Below the pieces are notes generated by a model, which made no database searches, had not been told where the DNA came from, and worked only from the letters and a program-made list of their open reading frames with translations. Both the position numbers and the translations under genes were made by a program. Below, one piece after another: positions 1 to 5,728 of a DNA stretch of 7,789 bases (positions within the stretch are counted from its first letter, which is position 1; every line of letters begins with the position of its first letter). The DNA is from an uncultured Peptococcaceae bacterium (GTDB taxonomy: Bacteria > Bacillota > Limnochordia > Darwinibacteriales > Darwinibacteriaceae). Where the stretch lies: contig CALKAR010000041.1 in the NCBI GenBank assembly GCA_937988745.1, forward strand, positions 1 through 7,789. The letters run 5' to 3'.

Positions 1-163
1 TTATGGTAGGGATATTAGCCTGGTCGAATACGAACTTCGAGATTCCATCTAGAATTATTAAAACCACTCTCCGGTCCTCGTGCATGAGGTCTGTTTCTCG
101 TGGTGCGAAGGGTGGAATATCTGGTTGGCGTAGGCGTTCTTTGATGTCATGAGGTAGTGTCAA
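1..163 (-). CDS. Partial alkaline-phosphatase/phosphodiesterase-superfamily protein (N-terminus only)
   Basis: A minus-strand frame is open from a TTG codon at 163-161 through to the left edge, giving 54 codons; the rest of the gene lies outside the window. AAGGAG at 179-174 sits 10 nt upstream of the TTG, and no other start codon occurs in this frame back to the stop at 229-227. An internal ATG at 85-83 has no good ribosome binding site. After about 33 polar, proline-rich residues the peptide reads RRVVLIILDGISKFVF and ends with ANIPTI. A hydrophobic strand ending in DG, followed some 15 residues later by P-T, is the usual opening of type I phosphodiesterase/nucleotide pyrophosphatase and alkaline phosphatase proteins, where that Asp binds metal and the Thr or Ser after the Pro is often the nucleophile. 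No signal peptide is visible. The family call rests on this short motif only; the reading frame itself is better supported. Confidence 0.55.
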   Translation of the reverse strand, partial: MTLPHDIKERLRQPDIPPFAPRETDLMHEDRRVVLIILDGISKFVFDQANIPTI

Positions 164-199
164 TTTGCATTCGCTCCTTGTGCTAGGTTGTCTACTTAG

Positions 200-205
200 A
201 TTATA
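200..205 (-). promoter_or_regulatory. Probable -10 box of the left-edge gene
   Basis: A perfect TATAAT occurs on the minus strand, 36 nt upstream of the TTG start at 163. This would place transcription start near 193 and give a leader of about 30 nt that contains the AAGGAG site. The -35 region is poor: nothing close to TTGACA lies 16-18 nt upstream. The promoter is therefore either activator dependent or weak. Because a terminator-like hairpin separates this gene from the transglutaminase gene, independent transcription is plausible. Confidence 0.45.
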
Positions 206-262
206 AAGCTTGTTGAGGGTAGTTAGTTACTCAGATTTCCATCGGTTGGGCGCTACCCGTAT

Positions 263-295
263 AGAAGGCACCAATCGCTTTGATTGGTGCCCTCT
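263..295 (-). terminator. Hairpin terminator after the GH43-transglutaminase operon
   Basis: The arms GGCACCAATC (267-276) and GATTGGTGCC (282-291) pair perfectly around a 5-nt loop. In the minus-strand transcript the stem extends through a G-U pair and three more pairs to 14 bp (263-276 with 282-295); on the plus strand the same position is an A-C mismatch, so the structure favours minus-strand RNA. It starts 3 nt after the transglutaminase stop codon. There is no good U-tract after it (the stem ends in UUCU, then AUACGG), so termination may be partial or the hairpin may serve to protect the mRNA 3' end. Confidence 0.6.
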
Positions 296-297
296 GG

Positions 298-1164
298 TTA
301 CTCAAATTGCCTTACATTGTTGAGGTCATCTGGTACTCTGATCTTATCATTGCCGCGGACAAACTCAGCAAAGGCTTCGAAGTCGTCATCGATGGCTAGA
401 GCAAGGGACGCCAGTTCATCCATGACTGCAAAATCCGCTTCGGTCCATTCTTCCATTGGGAGGTCTTTGTAACCTTCCCACTGATCCCACGGCTGCATGG
501 GCTTTTTTAGCAGGGAGTTGGCATCGAGGATGAGATTGCACCTTAGATACTCATACCCCCACCATTGGAAGATTCCGAAAAGCTCAGGATCGGCCTTGCC
601 TGCGCGGCACATAATCCAAGCTCTTGGCCCGTTAATGAAGTCTGTTTCACCGACATCCAGGGGATCAAAAGTGATCTGCAAGGCCTTCTGCTGAAGCTCA
701 TCTAACTGAGCATCGACCATGACCCATCTTTGCTGGTCTTCATTCCAATACTCCAAAACCCAATGGTCTGTGTATTTTCCCGGCTCAAAATAAGTGGCGA
801 ATCCGCATCTAGCTCGGGCGGGAATGCCGGCTTCTCGACAAAGTGCTGCCGCGGCGACCGAGAAGTCGCGGCAGATCCCGATCATTTTCTCTTCCGGGTT
901 CTTTTTTTCCGATACATGTTTGAAACCCCGATTATTGAGAAACACCAGCTTGTCTGCAAAACTCCAAATGAGGGGTTCCCGCAGCCTGTCTTCACTTACT
1001 TCAACGCCATAGGCTGTGCGCCAATGCTGATGCAGCAGGATGTTCTGCACATAGGTCACGATGGTTGGTATGTCTTTAGGGATATCGGAAACCATCTGCT
1101 GCATGGTTTTTATCTCAGTCATCGGGCCGTGTTCACAGTAGTACTGGAGGAGTTTTTCTTTCAT
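298..1164 (-). CDS. Transglutaminase-like cysteine protease-fold protein
   Basis: A 288-residue protein with a transglutaminase-like (papain-fold) core. The catalytic triad is visible: Cys98 in GICRDFSV, His134 in TDHWVLEYW, and Asp151 in RWVMVDAQLD, with family-like spacing. Residues 1-95 are mostly helical and 160-288 are acidic, with tryptophan-rich stretches around 200-240. There is no signal peptide or membrane segment, so it should be cytoplasmic. Bacterial members can be proteases, amidases or crosslinkers; the sequence does not say which, and no substrate is known to me. The start is set at ATG 1164 because GGAG at 1176-1173 lies 8 nt upstream, while the upstream in-frame GTG at 1173 overlaps that site. 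The GGAG lies in the last codons of the GH43 gene, whose stop is only 5 nt before this ATG, so the two are translationally coupled. Fold call firm, function open. Confidence 0.85.
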   Translation of the reverse strand: MKEKLLQYYCEHGPMTEIKTMQQMVSDIPKDIPTIVTYVQNILLHQHWRTAYGVEVSEDRLREPLIWSFADKLVFLNNRGFKHVSEKKNPEEKMIGICRDFSVAAAALCREAGIPARARCGFATYFEPGKYTDHWVLEYWNEDQQRWVMVDAQLDELQQKALQITFDPLDVGETDFINGPRAWIMCRAGKADPELFGIFQWWGYEYLRCNLILDANSLLKKPMQPWDQWEGYKDLPMEEWTEADFAVMDELASLALAIDDDFEAFAEFVRGNDKIRVPDDLNNVRQFE

Positions 1165-1169
1165 GGCAA

Positions 1170-2585
1170 TCACTCCAAAATGAAGGAACCAAGGCTGGCG
1201 CTGCCTGTTCCGCGGTAGGTGAAGTATAAGGCATGGACGCCATCTGGGATGGGGATATCGGACCAGAATTCGGTCCAGATATTAGCTGATACTACAGGAA
1301 TGGTTCCCAGAACCTCGCCATCCCAGGCTGTCTTAACCTCGAAATGACCGTGGCAGTATCCTCTGACCTTGACTCCTACTCTAGTTATACCCTTGCAGTC
1401 AAAATACTTAAAGCCTGCAGTCGCCGACTCTTTCATGTTGGCTATATAGCCGATTTCCTCATCACCGTCTCGCCCATCTTGGGTGATCTTAGGGAATTGG
1501 TTGTTCATCCAGGAACATGACAGGTCGGTGTAGATTGATTCTTCATCGCAGAAGAGATTGCATGCTAGATATGCAGGATACTCACCCCGCCCAATGAGGG
1601 GATCATCTTTAGAACGGCAGGTCGTCATTTCCACCTGAGGTATGGACCCATCTTCAAGGATAGTGATTTTCTCCATGCAACCCTGGCGGCTGAAGTTTGT
1701 TCCGTTGGTCTGCCGGTGGTAGAAAATATACCAATCGCCGTTTAGTTCCACCATACCTCCGTGGTTGTTACCTCCGTAGAACATGGGTTTATTGGCTGGT
1801 TTATACGTGTCGATGTGCATATCACAGTTGCTGACGATTACGCCGCCATACTTGAAACCCTTAGTGGGATGTTCGCTGGTAGCGTAGCATAGTTCATGCT
1901 GGTGGATGGAGGAATAGACCAAGTAGTAGGTGGAACCGACTTTCCGGATAGACGGAGCTTCGAAGTATTCATGTCCTTCAAAGCCGGTACCTTCGCTGTA
2001 TGGTTCGCTGGGCAGAACGATCACTGGCTCTTCTACGATGGTCAGCATGTCTGGGCCTAAGACTGTTGCCATGCAGCCCAGTCTTGAACGGTCGCCAATG
2101 CCGCAGAAGCCAGTGTACATATATGTTCTGTCGCCTTCTGTTAGGACTGCCGGGTCAAACTGAGGTTGGTCGCCTTCCCGTTCGCCTAAGCGGGTTCCAT
2201 CTGGATAGCGCACATAGCCGTAGAACTCGTACTCGCCTGCCGGTTCGTCGCAGACAGCTACAGAAACAACGGAAACCTTGTCGAGAACATAGTAAAGATA
2301 ATACCTTCCGTCAGGGCCAACGGTGACATCAGGGGCATAGAGGCACATGTGGCCATCCGGATTGAGCGGATCTTGGGTCTTTCTGTAGATAACCCCTTCG
2401 TAGCGCCAGTCGGACAGATCAGACAGGGGAGCGGACCAGCAGACATAGTCATTTAGGCAGAATACCCACCCGTTGAACCGGTCGTGCGAACCAAAGACAT
2501 AAACCCGATCACCAAACACATAGGGCTCACCATCAGGCACATATTCCCAGGAGGGAAGGTAGGGATTGACGCGCTGCTTCACCAA
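1170..2585 (-). CDS. Glycoside hydrolase family 43 protein with C-terminal CBM6-like domain
   Basis: A 471-residue cytoplasmic glycosidase (no signal peptide) of the five-bladed beta-propeller family 43, which mostly removes arabinose or xylose residues from plant-derived oligosaccharides. Blade 1 carries PDGEPYVFGDRVYVFGSHD (about 17-35) with the likely catalytic base at Asp18. Asp86 in YAPDV fits the pKa-modulating Asp, and Glu209 in YFEAPSI fits the general acid. NNHGG at 273-277 and WYIFYHRQ at 285-292 supply the conserved His and last blade. Residues about 345-471 look like a CBM6-type beta-sandwich. The many Cys residues agree with an intracellular enzyme. The first codon is TTG at 2585, about 9 nt after AAAGGA; a GTG directly follows at 2582 and is an alternative. 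It is first in an operon with the transglutaminase-like gene. Exact substrate (arabinoside, xyloside or another) cannot be assigned. Confidence 0.88.
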   Translation of the reverse strand: MVKQRVNPYLPSWEYVPDGEPYVFGDRVYVFGSHDRFNGWVFCLNDYVCWSAPLSDLSDWRYEGVIYRKTQDPLNPDGHMCLYAPDVTVGPDGRYYLYYVLDKVSVVSVAVCDEPAGEYEFYGYVRYPDGTRLGEREGDQPQFDPAVLTEGDRTYMYTGFCGIGDRSRLGCMATVLGPDMLTIVEEPVIVLPSEPYSEGTGFEGHEYFEAPSIRKVGSTYYLVYSSIHQHELCYATSEHPTKGFKYGGVIVSNCDMHIDTYKPANKPMFYGGNNHGGMVELNGDWYIFYHRQTNGTNFSRQGCMEKITILEDGSIPQVEMTTCRSKDDPLIGRGEYPAYLACNLFCDEESIYTDLSCSWMNNQFPKITQDGRDGDEEIGYIANMKESATAGFKYFDCKGITRVGVKVRGYCHGHFEVKTAWDGEVLGTIPVVSANIWTEFWSDIPIPDGVHALYFTYRGTGSASLGSFILE

Positions 2586-2631
2586 TATACTTCATCCTTT
2601 CCACCACATTTTACTAAACAACCTTACTTTA

Positions 2632-2660
2632 AATATACAATAATTAATAAGGTGTGACAA
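2632..2660 (-). promoter_or_regulatory. Sigma-A-type promoter for the GH43 operon
   Basis: On the minus strand, TTGTCA (2660-2655) and TATATT (2637-2632) are separated by exactly 17 nt; each matches consensus at 5 of 6 positions. The expected start near 2625 leaves a leader of about 40 nt that includes the AAAGGA ribosome binding site. The spacer is very AT-rich. I found no clear palindromic operator for a LacI-type regulator overlapping it. The divergent TPP-enzyme gene must be transcribed from the same 138-nt gap; a candidate TACAAT at 2636-2641 on the plus strand has no good -35 and is not listed separately. Confidence 0.75.
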
Positions 2661-2723
2661 CTTCCTGATAAAAGCCGCTGGTGGTGGGTATGCTGTTGCT
2701 AGAAAGCACAGCGGGGTGAAAGC

Positions 2724-4328
2724 ATGAACAGCAGGGTAACCGTCGCCCAGGGACTCGCAGATATTCTCTACGGCTTGGGAGTTCAATTTATCTTCGGCAC
2801 CGCAGGTGATACAATACTGCACTTTCTAGCCTCTTTAGGAAAACATCCACTGCGGTTCATTCAGCTTCGCAGCGAAGAAAGCGCGGCCTATGCTGCTTCG
2901 GCCTTTTCCAAGCTGACCGGTGGGATTGGAGTGGTCGTAAGTCATGCTGGACCTGGAGCAGGGCACTTAGTGAATGGGCTGGCAGATGCCATGAAGGACA
3001 AGGTGCCGGTCTTTGCGATCACCGGCCAGGTGGAGTCTTTCTATATCGGTACTAGTCACAAGCAGTACATTAATCAGCAGAAGCTGCTGGGTGCGGTTAC
3101 GATTCGTTCCGAGCTCTTAGCGAGCCCCAGCAGCCTGCAGACAGTTACCGTGGATCTCCTCCGTACCTCTGTTTCCCAGGCAGGGCCAGTACATCTGAGC
3201 ATTCCGAAGGACTTTTGGCAGCAGGAAATCGATCCGGTGACTGCTAATACGGAACCATATTTATATGAGGCACCAAGGTCTTCTGACGATGTGATCAGCG
3301 AGGCGGCTGCCTGGATCAGTGGTCTGCAAAAACCTCTGATTCTAGCAGGCAGAGGTGCCAGCGGAGCTGTGGCTCAGCTTCTAGCCCTGGCGGAGCTGCT
3401 CGGTGCAGGAGTAGTTCGTAGTCTACCTCTGGCAGGTGTGCTCCCGGAACATTCGTTGGTAGTGGGTGGAATCGGTGAGGGAGGTGCAGAAGCGTCCATT
3501 GAGCTCCTGCAGCAGTGTGATGGTCTGATTAAAGTGGGGGCTACCTACTGGCCACCGGATCTTACTTCTGATGACAAACAGGTCTTATCCATTGACGCTC
3601 ATCCTGCCAATATTGGGCGGGGAATTCCTGCAGATTTCGGCGTAGTAGGCGATGCGCGGCTTGTATTATCTGCACTGCACGACAAACTGATCGGAACCAA
3701 GCAGCGCAGAGCGTGGCGGAAGACTGTTGAGAAATATGCGGCTGATTGGCGCAAACGGCTTGAAGGGGAGCTGCAGAGGAGTTCCGATCTGTATCCGGGC
3801 AGAGCTATGCGTATTTTATCGGATTTTGCCGACGCCAACGCTGTGATCTGCCTCGATGTTGGGGATCATGTGCTTTGGTTCAACAGATTCTTTCAAGGGA
3901 AGGGACAGCGGATTCTTGTTTCTGGGCGCTGGCGGGGAATGGGGTTTTCTCTAGGAGCCAGCATTGCTGCCAAGTTGACTGAGCGTGATACGCAGGTGAT
4001 CTGCGTTGTCGGTGATGGCGGCTTTTCTATGCTGATGGGCGAATTTGTATCGGCAGTAGAATTAGGCCTGCCCATAATCTACGTTCTGATGAACAACCGA
4101 TCCTACGCGATGGAAGCCAATGCTATGGCTTCCGCAGGACTGGACCCGATTGGCGTCAGCCTGCAGGATATCCGCTACGATTTGGTGGCTCAGGCATGTG
4201 GAGGGGTGGGCTGCCGGATTACGCCGGGCGAGCTGGGAGAAACATTAGAGGAGATAAGAGGCATGGATAAGCCCGTCCTAATTGATCTGTTGGTAGATCC
4301 AACAGCCCTCCCCACAGCTAAGCTTTAG
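2724..4328 (+). CDS. Thiamine diphosphate-dependent enzyme (acetolactate synthase/pyruvate oxidase-like)
   Basis: A 534-residue enzyme with the three-domain layout of the TPP decarboxylase superfamily: PYR domain (about 4-165), central domain (about 190-315) and TPP-binding PP domain (about 360-525). The cofactor-activating Glu is Glu51 in QLRSEESAAYAA. The TPP/Mg2+ motif is GDGGF at 430-434 with NN at 457-458, i.e. GDG-X24-NN. The PYR domain has SHAGPGAGHLVNGLADA (73-89) where most relatives have a Ser/Thr-rich GPG loop, and SHKQYINQQK (111-120) where acetolactate synthases have a Gln-Glu pair, so a true acetolactate synthase is unlikely. Members catalyse decarboxylation, ligation or oxidation of 2-oxo acids; the substrate cannot be read here. 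It stands alone, with no small regulatory subunit or amino-acid genes nearby. ATG 2724 is preceded by GGGGTGA (2713-2719), 4 nt upstream. It converges on the permease gene with 4 nt between the stop codons. Superfamily sure, activity unknown. Confidence 0.85.
   Translation: MNSRVTVAQGLADILYGLGVQFIFGTAGDTILHFLASLGKHPLRFIQLRSEESAAYAASAFSKLTGGIGVVVSHAGPGAGHLVNGLADAMKDKVPVFAITGQVESFYIGTSHKQYINQQKLLGAVTIRSELLASPSSLQTVTVDLLRTSVSQAGPVHLSIPKDFWQQEIDPVTANTEPYLYEAPRSSDDVISEAAAWISGLQKPLILAGRGASGAVAQLLALAELLGAGVVRSLPLAGVLPEHSLVVGGIGEGGAEASIELLQQCDGLIKVGATYWPPDLTSDDKQVLSIDAHPANIGRGIPADFGVVGDARLVLSALHDKLIGTKQRRAWRKTVEKYAADWRKRLEGELQRSSDLYPGRAMRILSDFADANAVICLDVGDHVLWFNRFFQGKGQRILVSGRWRGMGFSLGASIAAKLTERDTQVICVVGDGGFSMLMGEFVSAVELGLPIIYVLMNNRSYAMEANAMASAGLDPIGVSLQDIRYDLVAQACGGVGCRITPGELGETLEEIRGMDKPVLIDLLVDPTALPTAKL
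4287..4305. repeat. Small inverted repeat near convergent gene ends
   Basis: CTGTTGG (4287-4293) and CCAACAG (4299-4305) form a perfect 7-bp stem with a 5-nt loop inside the last codons of the TPP-enzyme gene. Six T residues at 4329-4334 follow its stop codon, but 23 nt after the stem, so it is not a standard intrinsic terminator. It could slow convergent transcription from both sides, or be a by-product of the codons used. Confidence 0.25.
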
Positions 4329-4332
4329 TTTT

Positions 4333-5496
4333 TTAGACCAATGTTTCAACTACATAGAGGATGATTACAAAGGCAAAGTTGATAACTGTGAACTTCAGCA
4401 GATACGACTTAATCAGGTTAGGATTATGTTTCTTAAACTCGCTGAAGGTAATTAAGCTGGCCAGTGATGCAATCAAGGTTCCACAGCCGCCGATATTTAC
4501 GGCAGGCAGCAGAGCGTGATAGTTATCGGTAAAATGAGAAAGCAGTACTGCACTGGGCACATTGCTGATGATCTGGCACGACAAGATACCAAAGAGCAGC
4601 GTGTTTATAGGCAGCACCTTAGGAAAGAAAGCATTTACAGCCGGGATTCGTGCCATATTACCGCTGAATACAAAGAAGGCTGCAAACGTAGCTAGAAGCG
4701 GATAATTCACACCCTTAAGAGCCTCCCTGTCTAGGAAGAACAGCGCTACCGTAATAAATACGGTACCCAGCAGATACGGGATAACCCGAAAGACAATTAA
4801 TAGACTGGCAATAAAGAGAACAGTGTAAATCGTCGTCAGCCGGATGTCCAAGGTATACTGCTTATCTTCTTTCAGCTCAAGGGGTTCTGGCTTCACAAAA
4901 AAGCAGAGACCAATGATCAGCGATATCGATACTAAGAAGCTCGGAAGCATGATCTTTACAAACTCCAGCGTGTCGATGCTGTAATAAGCGTAAAGATACA
5001 AGTTCTGTGGACTGCCGAAGGGAGTCACCATTCCTCCCAAATTGGCAGCTATGTTCTGCATGATAAACGTAAAGGCCATCGCTTTCCTGTTGCCTGTGGT
5101 GTTTAACACAAAATAGCCCAAGGGCAGAAAAGTAAGCAGCGCCATATCATTCGCTAGAAACATGGAACCAATAAAAGTAATGCAGACAAGGCCAATTGTG
5201 GCGTTTCTAAGCTTCTTAAGCTGAAGAACAATCCTCCGACTGATAATCTCAAACACATGAATGCGGGAAAGAGCTTCCACTACTGCCAATGTGCAGTAAA
5301 GTGTGGCTAAGGTGGGCCAGTTGAAGTAATCCAAGTACTCAGCATCAACAGGAACAAAGATGCAGGTAATCAGCATGGCGGCAAGAGCTATCGCGAGGAC
5401 AGGCTCTTTTTTTATTGCCTCGGTGATCCACTGGAATGCTTCTTTCAATAATTCGTGGGGTTTACGGGCTTGATTGAATACTGCAGTTCTTTCCAA
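4333..5496 (-). CDS. SLC13/ArsB-type ion transporter superfamily permease
   Basis: A 387-residue integral membrane protein with roughly 11 hydrophobic segments between residues 33 and 383, of the ion transporter superfamily that includes ArsB, NhaD, CitM and SLC13 carriers. The internal twofold repeat is visible: NDMALLTFLP (116-125) pairs with SNVPSAVLLSHF (311-322), and GGMVTPFGSPQN (154-165) with GGCGTLIASLAS (336-347). These are the re-entrant loop regions that bind cation and substrate. The substrate could be a dicarboxylate, another anion or a cation; no arsR, arsC or citrate genes are adjacent. The start is TTG 5496: GGAGGG (5508-5503) lies 6 nt upstream, whereas the longer frame from GTG 5523 has no ribosome binding site and begins almost at the predicted transcription start. 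The first 30 residues are charged and cytoplasmic. It appears to be monocistronic. Confidence 0.85.
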   Translation of the reverse strand: MERTAVFNQARKPHELLKEAFQWITEAIKKEPVLAIALAAMLITCIFVPVDAEYLDYFNWPTLATLYCTLAVVEALSRIHVFEIISRRIVLQLKKLRNATIGLVCITFIGSMFLANDMALLTFLPLGYFVLNTTGNRKAMAFTFIMQNIAANLGGMVTPFGSPQNLYLYAYYSIDTLEFVKIMLPSFLVSISLIIGLCFFVKPEPLELKEDKQYTLDIRLTTIYTVLFIASLLIVFRVIPYLLGTVFITVALFFLDREALKGVNYPLLATFAAFFVFSGNMARIPAVNAFFPKVLPINTLLFGILSCQIISNVPSAVLLSHFTDNYHALLPAVNIGGCGTLIASLASLITFSEFKKHNPNLIKSYLLKFTVINFAFVIILYVVETLV

Positions 5497-5502
5497 AGAC
5501 TT

Positions 5503-5508
5503 CCCTCC
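5503..5508 (-). promoter_or_regulatory. Ribosome binding site deciding the permease start
   Basis: GGAGGG on the minus strand is placed 6 nt before TTG 5496. It lies inside the longer open frame beginning at GTG 5523, and so argues that the first nine codons of that frame are untranslated leader. Confidence 0.75.
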
Positions 5509-5531
5509 ATGAATAGTGGTCACAGAGAGAA

Positions 5532-5560
5532 ATTATAGCAGTTCGCCGTTGAAAGGACAA
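5532..5560 (-). promoter_or_regulatory. Extended -10 promoter for the permease gene
   Basis: The minus strand carries TTGTCC (5560-5555), a 17-nt spacer, then a perfect TATAAT (5537-5532) directly preceded by TGC, the TGn extension of extended -10 promoters. Transcription would start near 5525, leaving about 29 nt of leader with the GGAGGG site before TTG 5496. This looks like a strong constitutive promoter; I saw no convincing operator around it. Confidence 0.75.
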
Positions 5561-5636
5561 TCGGCATGGAACTAGACATTTGCGTTTAGCGAGTTATCTG
5601 ACAAGAAAAGCTAGCACATTCTATCCGCAACGAGCT

Positions 5637-5660
5637 GGCTCATTATCGCCCGATAGAGCC
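5637..5660. repeat. Bulged inverted repeat between the DUF1848 terminator and the permease promoter
   Basis: GGCTC-AT-TATC, loop GCCC, then GATA-GAGCC forms nine base pairs with a 2-nt bulge. It is followed on the plus strand by a T-rich stretch (5661-5673), but no plus-strand gene ends here. Its role is unclear; it may be the remnant of an old terminator. Confidence 0.3.
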
Positions 5661-5683
5661 TTTAGATTATTTCGACCTGCTGC

Positions 5684-5724
5684 AAAAAGTGCGAGCGTTA
5701 GGGTTAGGGCCCTAATGCTCGCAC
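5684..5724 (-). terminator. Intrinsic terminator of the LacI-DUF1848 operon
   Basis: Arms 5689-5703 and 5710-5724 pair over 15 positions (GTGCGAGC plus TTAGGG, with one mismatch in the minus-strand RNA), closing a 6-nt loop. On the minus strand the stem is followed directly by five T (5688-5684). It starts 4 nt after the DUF1848 stop codon. The inner part contains TTAGGG twice in tandem facing a single CCCTAA, so two pairing registers are possible. Confidence 0.85.
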
Positions 5725-5728
5725 CATC

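Noticed and set aside
1165..1173. GTG at 1173 as start of the transglutaminase-like gene (GTGA overlap with GH43)
   Set aside because: GGAG at 1176-1173 would overlap this codon, while ATG 1164 is at the right distance from it.
730..1218. Plus-strand open frame of 162 codons
   Set aside because: It lies antisense to the transglutaminase-like gene and the GH43 end, has no ribosome binding site, and its translation shows no domain; the minus-strand gene has a full catalytic triad.
2592..2822. Minus-strand open frame of 76 codons in the divergent gap
   Set aside because: It overlaps the start of the TPP-enzyme gene and the GH43 promoter, and the translation looks like a shadow.
5689..5715. Telomere-like TTAGGG repeats
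   Set aside because: Only two copies, inside a hairpin with a T-tract after a bacterial stop codon; a terminator explains them.
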